Shown: positions 1 to 9,900, counted from the first letter of the stretch. The stretch: DNA of 64,000 nt from Maricaulis sp. (GCF_017643475.1 NZ_JAEPNI010000001.1:930001-994000), one strand, 5' to 3'. The notes: generated from the letters alone by a model not told the origin. Numbers and translations: made by a program.

Positions 1-175
1 CGCGGCCGGCGAGGCCAAGGTCAGCCTGATCGGCAAGATGGTGAAGAGTTTCTCCCAGAAAGTTCTGGAGCTGGACGGTTCCCTTCCGGTGTCTGCCTTC
101 TCTGACAGCAAGCTGCTAGACGAGGGCGAGCTGGACGAGCTGAGTCGCCTGCTCGAGGAGGACGAAGATGACTAG
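1..175 (+). CDS. BlaI/MecI/CopY-family repressor, C-terminal fragment
   Basis: An open frame runs in from the left edge and gives the last 57 residues of a protein that stops at TAG 173-175. The end (LIGKMVKSF, VLELDGSLP, LLDEGELDELSRLLEE) lines up with the end of the complete BlaI-type repressor at 2328-2702 (LIGRMIREF, VLELRGPLP, LLSDDEANDLMKLLDEE), so this is the dimerisation end of a paralogous winged-helix repressor. It overlaps the following M56 protease gene by 8 bases, as expected for a translationally coupled repressor-protease pair. The DNA-binding half lies outside the window. Confidence 0.85.
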   Translation, partial: AAGEAKVSLIGKMVKSFSQKVLELDGSLPVSAFSDSKLLDEGELDELSRLLEEDEDD

Positions 176-2189
176 TCTTCTCGTTTCCCTGTTCATTGCG
201 CTGGGCCTGTCAGCCCTGATCGCCAGCTTGTCCGTGCGGGTCGTTGACCGCCTGGAGAAGAATCGCGAGATCGAGGCGACCAGTCGTATCACGATCTGGC
301 GCATGGCGCGCCTTGCGGCTCTGGCACCGATTGCCATGGCGCTGGTTTTCTCGATCTTCCCGCAACTGACAGCCAGTTTCACGACTCCTGATTTCCTGCG
401 CCCGGCCGCCGTCACACCGGTTGAACAGGTCGAGCCATTCGCTGTCGACACCGCGCTTGAAATACCTGCGGCCGAGCCGGACGTAGCGGCCCGTGCGCTT
501 CCGGCAGCCGGCGGTGATCTGGATACCGGTCTTCTTGTTTCCAGCGACCAACCCGTTGCTGCGTCTTCCGCATTCGAAATTCCGAGCTGGCTGACGCCGC
601 TCAACGTGTTGATGTCAGCCTATCTGGCCGGGCTGCTGATTGCGCTGGCGCGCTTTGCGCTGCGCCGGATGGCGCTGGCCGGGTTGATCGCGACGAGCGA
701 CCGGCCACAGCGCGAGCTGCAGTCCCTGTACGAGCAGTGGACCGGCCGCATGGAGCTGGAAAACAGTGTCAGCCGCCTGGTCGTAGTCGACGCGGCAGTT
801 ACTCCCTTTGTCACCGGCTGGCAGCCGACCATCGTCCTGCCGCGCAGCCTGGCAGATGAAAACCAACGACAAGCGGCGGAGATCGCTGTCGTTCACGAGC
901 TGGTTCACGTTCGCAGGGGCGATGAGCGTGACCGGTTTGTCGGTGAGCTTCTCACCGTGGCGCTCTGGTTCAACCCGGCGCTGAAAGCAATCGAGTCTCG
1001 GCTCTCCCATGCGAGGGAACTCGCCTGTGATGCCGAGGCACTTCACGAGATTGGGGGGCGAGCGCAGAGACGCGCTTACGCTCGGGCCATGATCGACGCG
1101 GCAAAAGCAGGGCTCCGCCCGGCGCCCTGCCTGTCGGCTTTCGGTCCAGAAAATAAAAGGAACAGAGAAATGCGGATCAAAGCGATCTTGTCCCAGTCCA
1201 CCAACATGTCGTCCAAGGGCTTTCTGGCCGCTGCAGGCGGTGCCCTGGCCCTGATGATGGCGCCGACCTATGCCGCCCAGGCCATGGCGACGAATTATCT
1301 CAGCGCCGATGCGCCGACGGTTGTTGCCGCGACGGCGACCTCCCTGTCGGCCGCTGTGGTCGCTGAGCGCGATGGTGAGACACCGATCCGCCGGACGCTG
1401 AACGCTTCACCGCTGGCAGCCCTGTCCGCGCTGGAATCGCTTGAGGCCCTGGAAAATCTGGACGAGTCCAGCATCATCGGTAATCCGGCCAACTGGATGG
1501 CGATCGGTGCCTTTGCATCCGGTGCGTCCTCCACGCTTAACCTCAATGTTGAAGACGAGAACGGCAACCCGGTCCGCATCAGCATCAATGAGAGCAATGG
1601 CGAGCGCGTGGACATCGAGTTCACCGACGAGGAAGGTCGCCGCAACCGTCTGCGCGCCCATGACCGTGGAGGTGATGACGCCGAGGTGACGCTGTATCTC
1701 GACGATGCCGATGAGCCGTTCTTCCAGGTTCTGGCGGGCGATGATGAAGCCAACATGCTGTTCCATGACGATGTCGGTCCGGTTCGCATGCAGGTGCGTG
1801 ACGATGATGACGATGCCACCATCATCGTCACCGACGAGCAGACCGGTCAGTCCAGCGAGCTTTTCTTCCAGGACACGGATGACGGCCGCATCATGGCTCC
1901 GGCCGATGCCCGCGTCAGCCATGTCGGTACGGACGCTCCGGGTCCGGACAGTGTTGGCCAGTATGTCGTGCTTGATCACGGTACCGGCTGGTCCACGGTT
2001 TATCACGGGCTGGAAAGCGTTGAGGTTCGTGAAGGCCAGCGCATCAGCCGCGGTGACCTGGTCGGTGCCGGTGACCCGGACTATGATCATGACTGGGATC
2101 CGATGGACAGCGATAACAGCTTCAATTCCATCGATATCGTCGACAATACCTCGATGTCGATTGTTCGGACCTCCCAGGTCGAACTCTAA
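168..2189 (+). CDS. BlaR1-like M56 metalloprotease with degenerate LytM/M23-like C-terminus
   Basis: A 673-residue membrane protein. The N-terminal half is a BlaR1/MecR1-type M56 peptidase: hydrophobic segments near residues 4-24, 50-70 and 144-160, the zinc motif HELVH near residue 243 followed by RRGDERDR, and a further hydrophobic stretch near 350-370. In this family the protease responds to an outside signal and inactivates its BlaI partner, here the gene overlapping its start. No penicillin-binding sensor domain is visible. Instead there is an acidic Asp-rich region (about 455-570) and a final segment (about 571-645) that looks like an M23/LytM fold: APADARV, LDHGTGWSTVYHGL, VREGQRISRGDLVG. 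The usual HxxxD and HxH zinc ligands of M23 are not apparent, so this part is probably a binding or sensor domain. That role is inference. Confidence 0.85.
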   Translation: MTSLLVSLFIALGLSALIASLSVRVVDRLEKNREIEATSRITIWRMARLAALAPIAMALVFSIFPQLTASFTTPDFLRPAAVTPVEQVEPFAVDTALEIPAAEPDVAARALPAAGGDLDTGLLVSSDQPVAASSAFEIPSWLTPLNVLMSAYLAGLLIALARFALRRMALAGLIATSDRPQRELQSLYEQWTGRMELENSVSRLVVVDAAVTPFVTGWQPTIVLPRSLADENQRQAAEIAVVHELVHVRRGDERDRFVGELLTVALWFNPALKAIESRLSHARELACDAEALHEIGGRAQRRAYARAMIDAAKAGLRPAPCLSAFGPENKRNREMRIKAILSQSTNMSSKGFLAAAGGALALMMAPTYAAQAMATNYLSADAPTVVAATATSLSAAVVAERDGETPIRRTLNASPLAALSALESLEALENLDESSIIGNPANWMAIGAFASGASSTLNLNVEDENGNPVRISINESNGERVDIEFTDEEGRRNRLRAHDRGGDDAEVTLYLDDADEPFFQVLAGDDEANMLFHDDVGPVRMQVRDDDDDATIIVTDEQTGQSSELFFQDTDDGRIMAPADARVSHVGTDAPGPDSVGQYVVLDHGTGWSTVYHGLESVEVREGQRISRGDLVGAGDPDYDHDWDPMDSDNSFNSIDIVDNTSMSIVRTSQVEL

Positions 2190-2214
2190 GCTTTACAGCG
2201 ACTTGTAGCGCATC

Positions 2215-2245
2215 AACGCCTCCGGCTCCGCCGGGGGCGTTTTCG
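2215..2245 (+). terminator. Rho-independent terminator after first M56 gene
   Basis: AACGCC and GGCGTT arms enclose an inner CGGC/GCCG stem with a three-base loop, and the hairpin runs into a short T tract. It lies 26 bases past the M56 stop codon and separates the first repressor-protease pair from the second. Confidence 0.7.
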
Positions 2246-2285
2246 GTTGGGCCAAGATTAACCGCTTTTCATTTGCGCGCGTGCG

Positions 2286-2297
2286 CTACAAATGTAG
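2286..2297. promoter_or_regulatory. Predicted BlaI/CopY-type operator
   Basis: CTACAAATGTAG is an inverted repeat containing TACA-N2-TGTA, the core of operators bound by MecI, BlaI and CopY repressors. It lies 31 bases upstream of the blaI-like start codon, where it would overlap the promoter, and implies autoregulation of this repressor-protease pair. A second palindrome, TGTCGACA, follows at 2303-2310. Confidence 0.65.
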
Positions 2298-2327
2298 AGT
2301 ACTGTCGACAACGAGGCAGGACTCCGC

Positions 2328-2702
2328 ATGAACGACATCTCCCCATCACCCGCTGAACTGACGGTTCTCAAGCATCTCTGGGCGGTTGGCCCGCAGAGCG
2401 CGCGCGAGACCCACAAGGTTGTTGCCGGTCCTACGGGATGGTCGCCCTCGACGACACGAACCGTGCTGACGCGCATGGTGCAGAAGGGCTTGGTGACCAA
2501 GGCAGACTCCCATGGTCTCGCCGTGTTCGAGGCCAAGGTGCGCAAGGTCGATCTGATCGGTCGCATGATCCGCGAGTTTACCGAGGATGTGTTGGAGCTG
2601 CGCGGCCCGCTGCCCTCGACGGCCTTCACCAATTCCGATCTGCTTTCCGATGATGAAGCCAATGACCTGATGAAACTTCTCGATGAGGAGCGTTCGGAAT
2701 GA
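2328..2702 (+). CDS. BlaI/MecI/CopY-family transcriptional repressor
   Basis: A 124-residue protein, the usual length for BlaI. The N-terminal two thirds form a winged helix: ELTVLKHLWAVGPQSARE, then VRTVLTRM-like recognition-helix residues (STTRTVLTRMVQKGLV). The C-terminus is the helical dimerisation and cleavage region. It overlaps the following M56 gene by four bases (ATGA). The family represses its own operon until the partner protease cleaves it. No beta-lactamase or PBP2a gene is near, so the regulated output is unknown. The operator-like repeat just upstream supports autoregulation. Confidence 0.92.
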   Translation: MNDISPSPAELTVLKHLWAVGPQSARETHKVVAGPTGWSPSTTRTVLTRMVQKGLVTKADSHGLAVFEAKVRKVDLIGRMIREFTEDVLELRGPLPSTAFTNSDLLSDDEANDLMKLLDEERSE

Positions 2703-4486
2703 TGGGGCTTCTCAACGCGATTGTTCTGGGTGCAGGCCTGTCACTGCTCGGCGGCCTGATCCTGCTTGTCCTGGGCCGTTTCCTGGAAAGGCGTGACCCG
2801 CTCAGCGGTGTCGAGCTGTGGCGGACGGCGCGGATCGCCGCGATCGTACCGCTGGTGCTGGCCCCGGTTATCTATTTTATCCCTCAGGCGGCGCCCGGGA
2901 ATGTGATGCTCAATCCCCCGGTAGCCTCGCTTGCCACTCCCGTGGCGTCGTCTACCCCGGTTCAGCTTGAATTGCCGGAAACCAGCCTGATGTTGGTGGC
3001 CCTGTATCTGCTCGGGCTGATTGCTTCTGTGGTGTTCGCCGGATTTCGCCATGTGCGCCGGTCCCGGCTGATGCGGGATGGGGAGTATGCGGGCGAGCTG
3101 GAGCTTGAAACCCTCACAGGACAGGTGCTGGACACACCCGTCCCGGCGGCACGCCTCTTGATAAGCAATGAAACCCTGACCCCGGTCCTTACCGGCTGGA
3201 AGGGTGTTGTGGTTGCGCCGGGACAGATTTTCGACGACCCGGAAGTGGCGCGTTACGCCCTTGTGCACGAGCTGGTGCACCTGCGTCGCGGGGATGAGCG
3301 CGACCGTCTGATCGGCGTCGCCCTGACCACGGTCTTCTGGTTCCACTGGCCCCTGCGCCAGATTGAAAAACACCTCGATGCGGCGCGCGAGATCGCCTGC
3401 GACGCCGAGGTTCTCGAATTGTTGGGAGGAGGGGCGCGTAAGCCCTATGCGGCGGCATTGATCACGATGATGCGGGGTGGTTTTGCAACCGCTTCTGCCT
3501 TCGGATCAAAAGACAGGAGGCACCGCGAAATGCGGATCAAATCAATTCTTTCGGCGAATGAAGGCAAGCGTTCGTCCAAACGGGCCCTGACCAGCGTATT
3601 GCTCTTGAGCTGGCTGCCCGTTGCCTGTGCCCAGGCGATGGCCACGGACCGTGTCGAGAACGAGCGCGGTATCCATTTTGTTTCCCGGGGTGATCATGAA
3701 CTGCATGAAGTTCACGAGAACATCCAGGTTCGTCGCACCGAAGGTGAAGATGGCGAAGCCCTCTGGGAAGTGATCGTCGAAGGGGACGGCTCCCCCGAGG
3801 AGCGTGAAGCCCGCCGTCAGGAAATCCTGCAGCAGCTGGAGTCGGGTGAGGATGGCAATGTCTTTGTCCTGCAATCATCTCGTGTCGCAGGTAACGTCGC
3901 CCCGGCGATTGTTGAACGTTTGGTCGGAGAGAACGGTGCCCGTGTTGCCGTGCGTGTCCACGAAAATATCGTCCTGCACGAAGTTGATGGTGAAGACAGC
4001 GATGTGAATGTCTTTGTCCGCCGTATCGAGGACCTCGAAGGGGTTGAGCTCGAAAGCAATGTCATGGTGCTCGAGAGCACGGATGGTCACGTTATCGATC
4101 TCATGAACTCGGATGAGAACGTCATTGTCTTCTCAAGCGGCGAGGGTGATGGCACCGTCACCCGCAGTTGGACCAGCGATGATGGCGGAGAGTTTGAAGT
4201 CATCGTTCGCACGGATTCTGATGGCGAAGCCCGTGAATGGGTCAGCGAGGACGGTCGCGAGATCGAGGTGATCGTGACCGGTGCTCCGGAAGACGGACGT
4301 TCCCTGGAATGGGAGAGCGAGGACGGTGAACGCATGGAGCTGCGAATTTTTGGCGGGTCCGACGTCGCACGACGTGTCCTGCGCGAGGTCCGTGTCGAAC
4401 GCGCCCACGCGCCGGAAGGCTCGGAAGAGCCGGAAAACGAGCCGCGCGACGAACCGGAAAAAGCCCCGGTAGACGAGCCCAAGTGA
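2699..4486 (+). CDS. BlaR1-like M56 metalloprotease with acidic ectodomain
   Basis: A 595-residue paralogue of the M56 gene at 168-2189, coupled by ATGA overlap to its own repressor. Hydrophobic segments lie near residues 5-25, 42-65 and 98-117, the zinc motif HELVH near 190 is followed by RRGDERDR, and a further hydrophobic stretch (LTSVLLLSWLPVACAQAMA) is near 295-315. The shared segment HREMRIKSIL just before that last helix also occurs in the first copy. The remaining 280 residues are highly acidic and contain imperfect repeats of the pattern E-D-G-R/E-x-x-x-E-V-I-V. No penicillin-binding domain is present. Either of the first two Met codons could be the start. Role as a membrane signal transducer is inferred from the family and the gene pairing. 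Confidence 0.87.
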   Translation: MMGLLNAIVLGAGLSLLGGLILLVLGRFLERRDPLSGVELWRTARIAAIVPLVLAPVIYFIPQAAPGNVMLNPPVASLATPVASSTPVQLELPETSLMLVALYLLGLIASVVFAGFRHVRRSRLMRDGEYAGELELETLTGQVLDTPVPAARLLISNETLTPVLTGWKGVVVAPGQIFDDPEVARYALVHELVHLRRGDERDRLIGVALTTVFWFHWPLRQIEKHLDAAREIACDAEVLELLGGGARKPYAAALITMMRGGFATASAFGSKDRRHREMRIKSILSANEGKRSSKRALTSVLLLSWLPVACAQAMATDRVENERGIHFVSRGDHELHEVHENIQVRRTEGEDGEALWEVIVEGDGSPEEREARRQEILQQLESGEDGNVFVLQSSRVAGNVAPAIVERLVGENGARVAVRVHENIVLHEVDGEDSDVNVFVRRIEDLEGVELESNVMVLESTDGHVIDLMNSDENVIVFSSGEGDGTVTRSWTSDDGGEFEVIVRTDSDGEAREWVSEDGREIEVIVTGAPEDGRSLEWESEDGERMELRIFGGSDVARRVLREVRVERAHAPEGSEEPENEPRDEPEKAPVDEPK

Positions 4487-4541
4487 TTGTGCCCCGCGGA
4501 GTTGCTCACCAGGCACCTCCTCCCAACACCGGGGCATGAAA

Positions 4542-4574
4542 AACGGCCGGAGCATCGCTCCGGCCGTTGTTTTT
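4542..4574. terminator. Bidirectional terminator between convergent genes
   Basis: A perfect 12-base stem (AACGGCCGGAGC with GCTCCGGCCGTT) and a three-base loop, with T-rich sequence on the plus side and A-rich sequence on the other. It sits between the second M56 gene and the convergent gene at 4582-6318 and can serve both. Confidence 0.85.
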
Positions 4575-4581
4575 GTGGCGG

Positions 4582-6318
4582 TCAATGCCTCGTTTCGCAG
4601 TCTGCAAAGCCGAGCATGCCCTGTTCGACGTCGAAAACGACAACGAAGCGGGAGTTCTCGACCTCGCTGAACCCTGCGAACAATACATCTGTCAGCTGAG
4701 AAAAGCCGCCATAAAGCGGTTCCGGAGCTTGAGTGAGGTGTTTAACGACCAGGTCGCCGTCTTCGATGGTCAGTTGATAGATGTCCCCGATGCCCAAAAG
4801 GCCGTGGGAGAGGCCGGTTGAAATGATCGCCAGCTCGGATGTGCGCCAGACAGATTGAAAGTTGTCGTCAATGAGCACCTGGGAATTGACGGTATCGGTC
4901 TTCAGCAGCAGCTCGCCGCCCCATTCGCCGCGGTTGGTACCAACGAAATCCAATTCGCCCATCGTGAACGTCTGATGATGACCGAAATCATCCGAAACCA
5001 ACCGAGTCGCATGAAATTCGGAGGGTGAGATAGGCATGCCCTGCCAGGACCATTGCCCGCTTTCGCAGGATCCGCGCTCACTGCGTCGCGGAAGTCGCCA
5101 GTGGAAGTCTTCCTTTGTCTCCCAGTTCTCTGTCAGCTCCCCGAGCGAGGAGCGGACATAGTGATACCAGTGCGCTTCTGCGACCTCCGCGATGATCGGG
5201 ATTGAGGTCCGGTCGTCGAGCGACCGCAGCGCGCCGGCTGCGGAGAGAACGTCGCTCCAGTTCCCGGAATGTAGGAAAGCTCGCAGGTGTGTCGTGGCGC
5301 CTTGGTACTGTAAATCCCCGAGTACCTCGATCACCCAGTTTCGAAAATCGGGATCGGTGGAAGCAAGCGCAGTGACAAGTCGTTCACCAATGATGTCGCT
5401 TTGATGTGGCTGATTTCCCAGATAGTACAGCGGGCAATAGCCATGATCCGCCCGCCAGCCTTCACCGATTGCGTGAGCCCCACAGCGATCGAGCAGGAGG
5501 GGAACAACCGCGCTGCTGTTGATCCGCATCAGCTGATTTTGTGCCGAATAGGCGAGCAGTTCGTGTTCATCTTCGGCGAGATCCATCAATTCGGCCGAAT
5601 ACTCGGAAAGCAGCTCGCTGCTTACGCTCTCCAACAGAAACGCCGCGGCTGTGCGGGCTTCAATGGACAGGCTTCTGTCGGTGCTCTGATGGATCAACAT
5701 GGACAGGGAAGATGGGGACAAAGGGTCCGTTAGCTCGTCATATTGACCGCCCACGATGTGCATGGACTGCGCTAGTTCATATCCGTCATCATGACGGCCT
5801 TCCGTCAGCAGAGCCTCGACCCTGGCGAGGACAATCGGTAATGCGGCGTTGGTCGAGAACGACAGGGCATCATCCAGCAGCGTGTCGCTGAAACTCCCGT
5901 CAAAGATGTCCAGAAGTCCGAGAATGCTCTGTTCTGTCCCAATCCGGCCCAACAAGAGAACTGACGCGTTTTCGCGATCTTGCCGTGCTCGTCTCAATAG
6001 TTCCGAGACTTCTTCGTGCGAATAACCTTCCAGGCGCAACGCTAGAGAAAGTCGCAAATCGTATCGGGACCGCGCTCTCAGGTTTGCGAGACCTTGCAAG
6101 ATGCTGGCGCGTCCAAGATCAGCGTTCTCCTGATAGATGTTCACGAGACGCTCCATCTGACTGGGAGAGACGTCTCGGCTATTGGTCTGGTTGATGAGGT
6201 CCTCGCATTGGGAAATGCTCGCGCAGTTCGAAATGGAGACCGGTACTTCTGGTGGCACGGGAAGGGCCGCAGTCAAGTGCTGCGAAAATGCGAGGCTCAG
6301 TAAGATGCTGGTGAGCAT
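4582..6318 (-). CDS. Secreted HEAT-like repeat protein of unknown function
   Basis: A 578-residue protein not recognised by name. It begins with a signal-peptide-like segment (LTSILLSLAFSQHLTAALP) after a good GGGGAG ribosome site. Residues of about 50-400 read as repeated short helices of HEAT/Armadillo type, for example SILGLLDIF, SIPIIAEVAEAH and ATTHLRAFLHSGNWSDVLSAA, where pairs of helices are joined by turns and the text often speaks of adjacent Leu/Ala-rich helices. The last 150 residues are richer in beta-type sequence and contain several Cys residues. It lies between a terminator and the greA terminator, so it is probably a single-gene unit. A periplasmic scaffold or binding role is possible but not shown. 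Confidence 0.7.
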   Translation of the reverse strand: MLTSILLSLAFSQHLTAALPVPPEVPVSISNCASISQCEDLINQTNSRDVSPSQMERLVNIYQENADLGRASILQGLANLRARSRYDLRLSLALRLEGYSHEEVSELLRRARQDRENASVLLLGRIGTEQSILGLLDIFDGSFSDTLLDDALSFSTNAALPIVLARVEALLTEGRHDDGYELAQSMHIVGGQYDELTDPLSPSSLSMLIHQSTDRSLSIEARTAAAFLLESVSSELLSEYSAELMDLAEDEHELLAYSAQNQLMRINSSAVVPLLLDRCGAHAIGEGWRADHGYCPLYYLGNQPHQSDIIGERLVTALASTDPDFRNWVIEVLGDLQYQGATTHLRAFLHSGNWSDVLSAAGALRSLDDRTSIPIIAEVAEAHWYHYVRSSLGELTENWETKEDFHWRLPRRSERGSCESGQWSWQGMPISPSEFHATRLVSDDFGHHQTFTMGELDFVGTNRGEWGGELLLKTDTVNSQVLIDDNFQSVWRTSELAIISTGLSHGLLGIGDIYQLTIEDGDLVVKHLTQAPEPLYGGFSQLTDVLFAGFSEVENSRFVVVFDVEQGMLGFADCETRH

Positions 6319-6387
6319 GTGTGCTCCCCTCTGTCTGGCCGCGTGCCGATTGTAACGTGTTTGGTTGTTTGCGGTCCACGGCCGATC

Positions 6388-6415
6388 AAAAAAAAGGCGC
6401 CCATCGGCGCCTTTT
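6388..6415 (-). terminator. Terminator of greA
   Basis: On the minus strand GGCGCC, a four-base loop and GGCGCC are followed by a run of eight T residues. It lies just beyond the greA stop codon. Confidence 0.85.
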
Positions 6416-6438
6416 CGTGAATAATCAGATCAAGCGGT

Positions 6439-6912
6439 CTAGAGCCACTCTACCGTGACAATTTCATAGGATTTCAGTCCGCCGGGGGCGTTGACCTCGA
6501 CGACATCGCCGACTTCCTTGTTGATCATGGCGCGGGCGATCGGGGAGGAGATCGAGATCTTGCCTTCCTTCACATCCGCCTCGTCATCACCAACCACCTG
6601 GTAGCGGCTTTCTTCCTCGGTATCTTCGTCAAAGACGGTAACCGTGGCGCCGAACTTGACGGTGTCACCACCCAGCTTGGCCACGTCGATGACCTCGGCG
6701 CGGGCCAGCTTGTCTTCCAGCTCGGCCAGGCGACCTTCGATATAGCCCTGGCGTTCCTTGGCAGCGTGATATTCGGCGTTCTCGGAGAGATCGCCGTGTT
6801 CACGCGCTTCCGCGATGGCTGCAATTACGGCCGGACGTTCAACCGTTTTCAAATGTTTCATCTCTGCGTCGAGGGCTTGATGCCCCGCAGCAGTCATAGG
6901 GATCTTGTTCAT
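6439..6912 (-). CDS. greA: Transcription elongation factor GreA
   Basis: A 157-residue protein of the exact GreA size. The N-terminal coiled coil (about residues 1-75) carries [20 protein letters not shown], whose acidic tip (D and E) enters the RNA polymerase secondary channel to stimulate transcript cleavage in backtracked complexes. The C-terminal domain (80-157) contains the typical [20 protein letters not shown] segment. It lies just downstream of carB on the same strand, a frequent alphaproteobacterial arrangement, and ends in its own strong terminator. Confidence 0.97.
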   Translation of the reverse strand: MNKIPMTAAGHQALDAEMKHLKTVERPAVIAAIAEAREHGDLSENAEYHAAKERQGYIEGRLAELEDKLARAEVIDVAKLGGDTVKFGATVTVFDEDTEEESRYQVVGDDEADVKEGKISISSPIARAMINKEVGDVVEVNAPGGLKSYEIVTVEWL

Positions 6913-6966
6913 GAGACCACTTATCTTCAGGAGAGCCGAAGACGCTAGCGCCGAGCGTCCTTGCTA

Positions 6967-9900
6967 TCAAGAGTAGGTTTGCAGTGCCTGCGGTTCAAGA
7001 GCCCCTTCATCGATCCGGCGAATTGACGCGATCGCTGCGCGGGCAGCCGATGCCGTGGTGTAACACGGGATCTTCTGGTCCAGCGCCGTACGGCGGATGG
7101 AATAGCTGTCCAGGTGCGACTGGCGGCCCTCCGTCGTGTTGAAGATCAGCTGGACTTCACCGTTTTTCATCAGGTCGACAATGTGTGGGCGGCCTTCGAA
7201 GACCTTGTTCACACGCGTGACCGGAACGCCGTTCTCCTCCAGCGTCGTGGCGGTGCCACCGGTCGCCAGGATCTTGAAACCCTTCATGACCAGGACGCGG
7301 CACGGATCGATCATCGACGCCTTGTCGCCATCACGCAGGGAGATGAAGACACTGCCCGAGGTCGGCAGCTGGATGCCGGCTCCCAGCTCGGCCTTCGCGA
7401 AGGAGGCTTCGAACAGGGTGTCGATACCCATGACTTCGCCGGTGGAACGCATTTCCGGTCCCAGCACCGGGTCGACGCCCGGGAAACGGGCGAAGGGCAT
7501 GACGGCTTCCTTGACGGAGACATGTTTCGGCGCCGGGTCTTCCAGGTTGAACTCGGACAGTTTCGCACCGGCCATGACCTTGGCAGCGATCTTGGCAACC
7601 GGTTCGCCAATGGCCTTGGCCACGAAGGGAACCGTACGGGATGCACGCGGATTGACCTCGAGCACGTAGATGGTCTCGCCCTTGATGGCGAACTGGACGT
7701 TCATCAGGCCACGCACGCCGATGGCCTTGGCCATTGCAGCCGCTTGGCGTTTCAGCTCGGCAATCATCTCGGCAGAGAGCGAATAGGGCGGCAGGGAACA
7801 GGCACTGTCACCGGAGTGTACGCCGGCTTCCTCGATGTGCTGCATGACACCGGCAACCCACACATCCTCGCCGTCACAGATGGCGTCGACATCAACCTCG
7901 TCAGCGTCGGTCAGGTAACGATCCAGCAGCAGCGGAGAATTACCGGAGACGTTCACGGCCTCGCGCAGATAGCGTTCGAAACTGTCGGTTTCGCGGACGA
8001 TTTCCATGGCGCGGCCGCCCAGGACATAGGACGGGCGCAGAACCAGCGGGAATCCGAGTTTCTCGGCCGCCGCGCGGGCCTCGTCTTCCGAGCGCACAAT
8101 GGCGTTCGGCGGCTGGGTCAGGTTGAGATCATCCAGCAGCTGTTTGAACCGGTCGCGATCCTCTGCCAGGTCGATAGCATCCGGCAGCGTTCCCAGGATC
8201 GGCACACCTGCCGCTTCCAGCTCGCCCGCCAGTTTCAGCGGCGTCTGGCCGCCATACTGGACAACAACGCCCAGCAGTTCGCCCTTTTCCTGTTCGGTCG
8301 CGATCAGTTCGAGTGTGTCCTCGATGGTCAGCGGTTCGAAATACAGGCGATCGGCGGTGTCATAGTCGGTGGAGACGGTTTCCGGATTACAGTTCACCAT
8401 GATGGATTCAATGCCCATCTCGGCAAAGGCAAAGGCAGCGTGACAGCAGCAATAGTCGAACTCGATGCCCTGGCCGATACGGTTGGGACCGCCGCCCAGG
8501 ATAATCGCCTTCTTGCGGCCGGTCGGCTCGCTCTCGCAATCTGCCTTGCCGCCAAAGCTCGGCGTCTCGTAACAGGAATACATGTAGGGCGTCGCGGCGT
8601 GGAATTCGGCGGCGCAGGTGTCGACTCGCTTGTAGACCGGACGCACGCCCAGGGCGCGGCGGTCGGCGCGGACCTCTGCTTCCGGCTTGCCGGACAGCTT
8701 GGCCAGGCGCGCATCGGAGAAGCCCATGGATTTTAGCGCGAGGAATTTCTCGTTCGTGGTCGGCAGTCCCATCGTCGACACGTCTTCCTCGGCGTGAACG
8801 ATGGCTTCGATCTGGCGCAGGAACCACGGCTCGTAGAGCGATGCGCGCTCGACCTCATCCACGCTCAGACCTTCCCGGAATGCCTGGGCGATGACACGCA
8901 GACGGTCCGGCGTCGGGATGGCGAGGGCCGCGCGCACGGCTTCCTTGCGGGCATCCTCTGAGTCCGCGTCTTCGGTGCCGGCGATCTCGATCTCGTCGAA
9001 ACCATCGAGGCCCGTCTCCATCGAGCGCAGGGCCTTCTGCATGCTTTCCTGGAAGGAGCGGCCCATGGCCATCGCTTCACCGACGGACTTCATGGAGGTC
9101 GTCAGGTGGGCGTCAGCGCCCGGATACTTCTCGAACGCGAAACGCGGGATCTTGGTGACGACATAATCAATGGTCGGCTCGAAGGAGGCTGGTGTCGCGC
9201 CATCGGTGATGTCGTTGGCAATCTCGTCCAGCGTGTAGCCAACGGCCAGCTTGGCCGCGACCTTGGCGATCGGGAAGCCGGTGGCCTTGGAGGCCAGCGC
9301 CGAGGAGCGCGAGACGCGCGGGTTCATCTCGATGACGACCAGGCGGCCATCCTTCGGATTGACCGCGAACTGGACGTTGGATCCGCCGGTCTCGACACCG
9401 ATCTCGCGCAGGACGGCGATCGAGGCCGAGCGCATGATCTGGTATTCCTTGTCCGTCAGCGTCAGGGCCGGGGCGACGGTGATGCTGTCACCGGTATGCA
9501 CGCCCATCGGATCGACGTTCTCGATCGAACAGATGATGATGCAGTTGTCGGCGCGGTCGCGGACAACTTCCATCTCGAACTCTTTCCAGCCAACGATGGA
9601 TTCCTCGACCAGGATTTCCGTGACCGGGGAGGCGTCGAGGCCGGACTGGCAGATCGTCCGGTATTCCTCGACATTATAGGCAATGCCGCCGCCGGTGCCC
9701 CCCAGAGTGAAGGAGGGGCGGATGATGGCCGGCAGGCCAATCTCGCTCATCACGGCTTCAGCTTCCGCCATGGTGTGCACAACGCGCGAGCGCGGGCTTT
9801 CAAGGCCGATCTTGTCCATGGCCTCGCGGAAACGCTCGCGGTTCTCTGCCTTGTCGATGACGTCCGCCTTGGCGCCGATCATCTCCACACCAAAGAGATC

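Noticed and set aside
7114..8736. A 540-codon plus-strand open frame
   Set aside because: It lies wholly antisense to carB, which has full motif support; long antisense frames are expected in GC-rich DNA.
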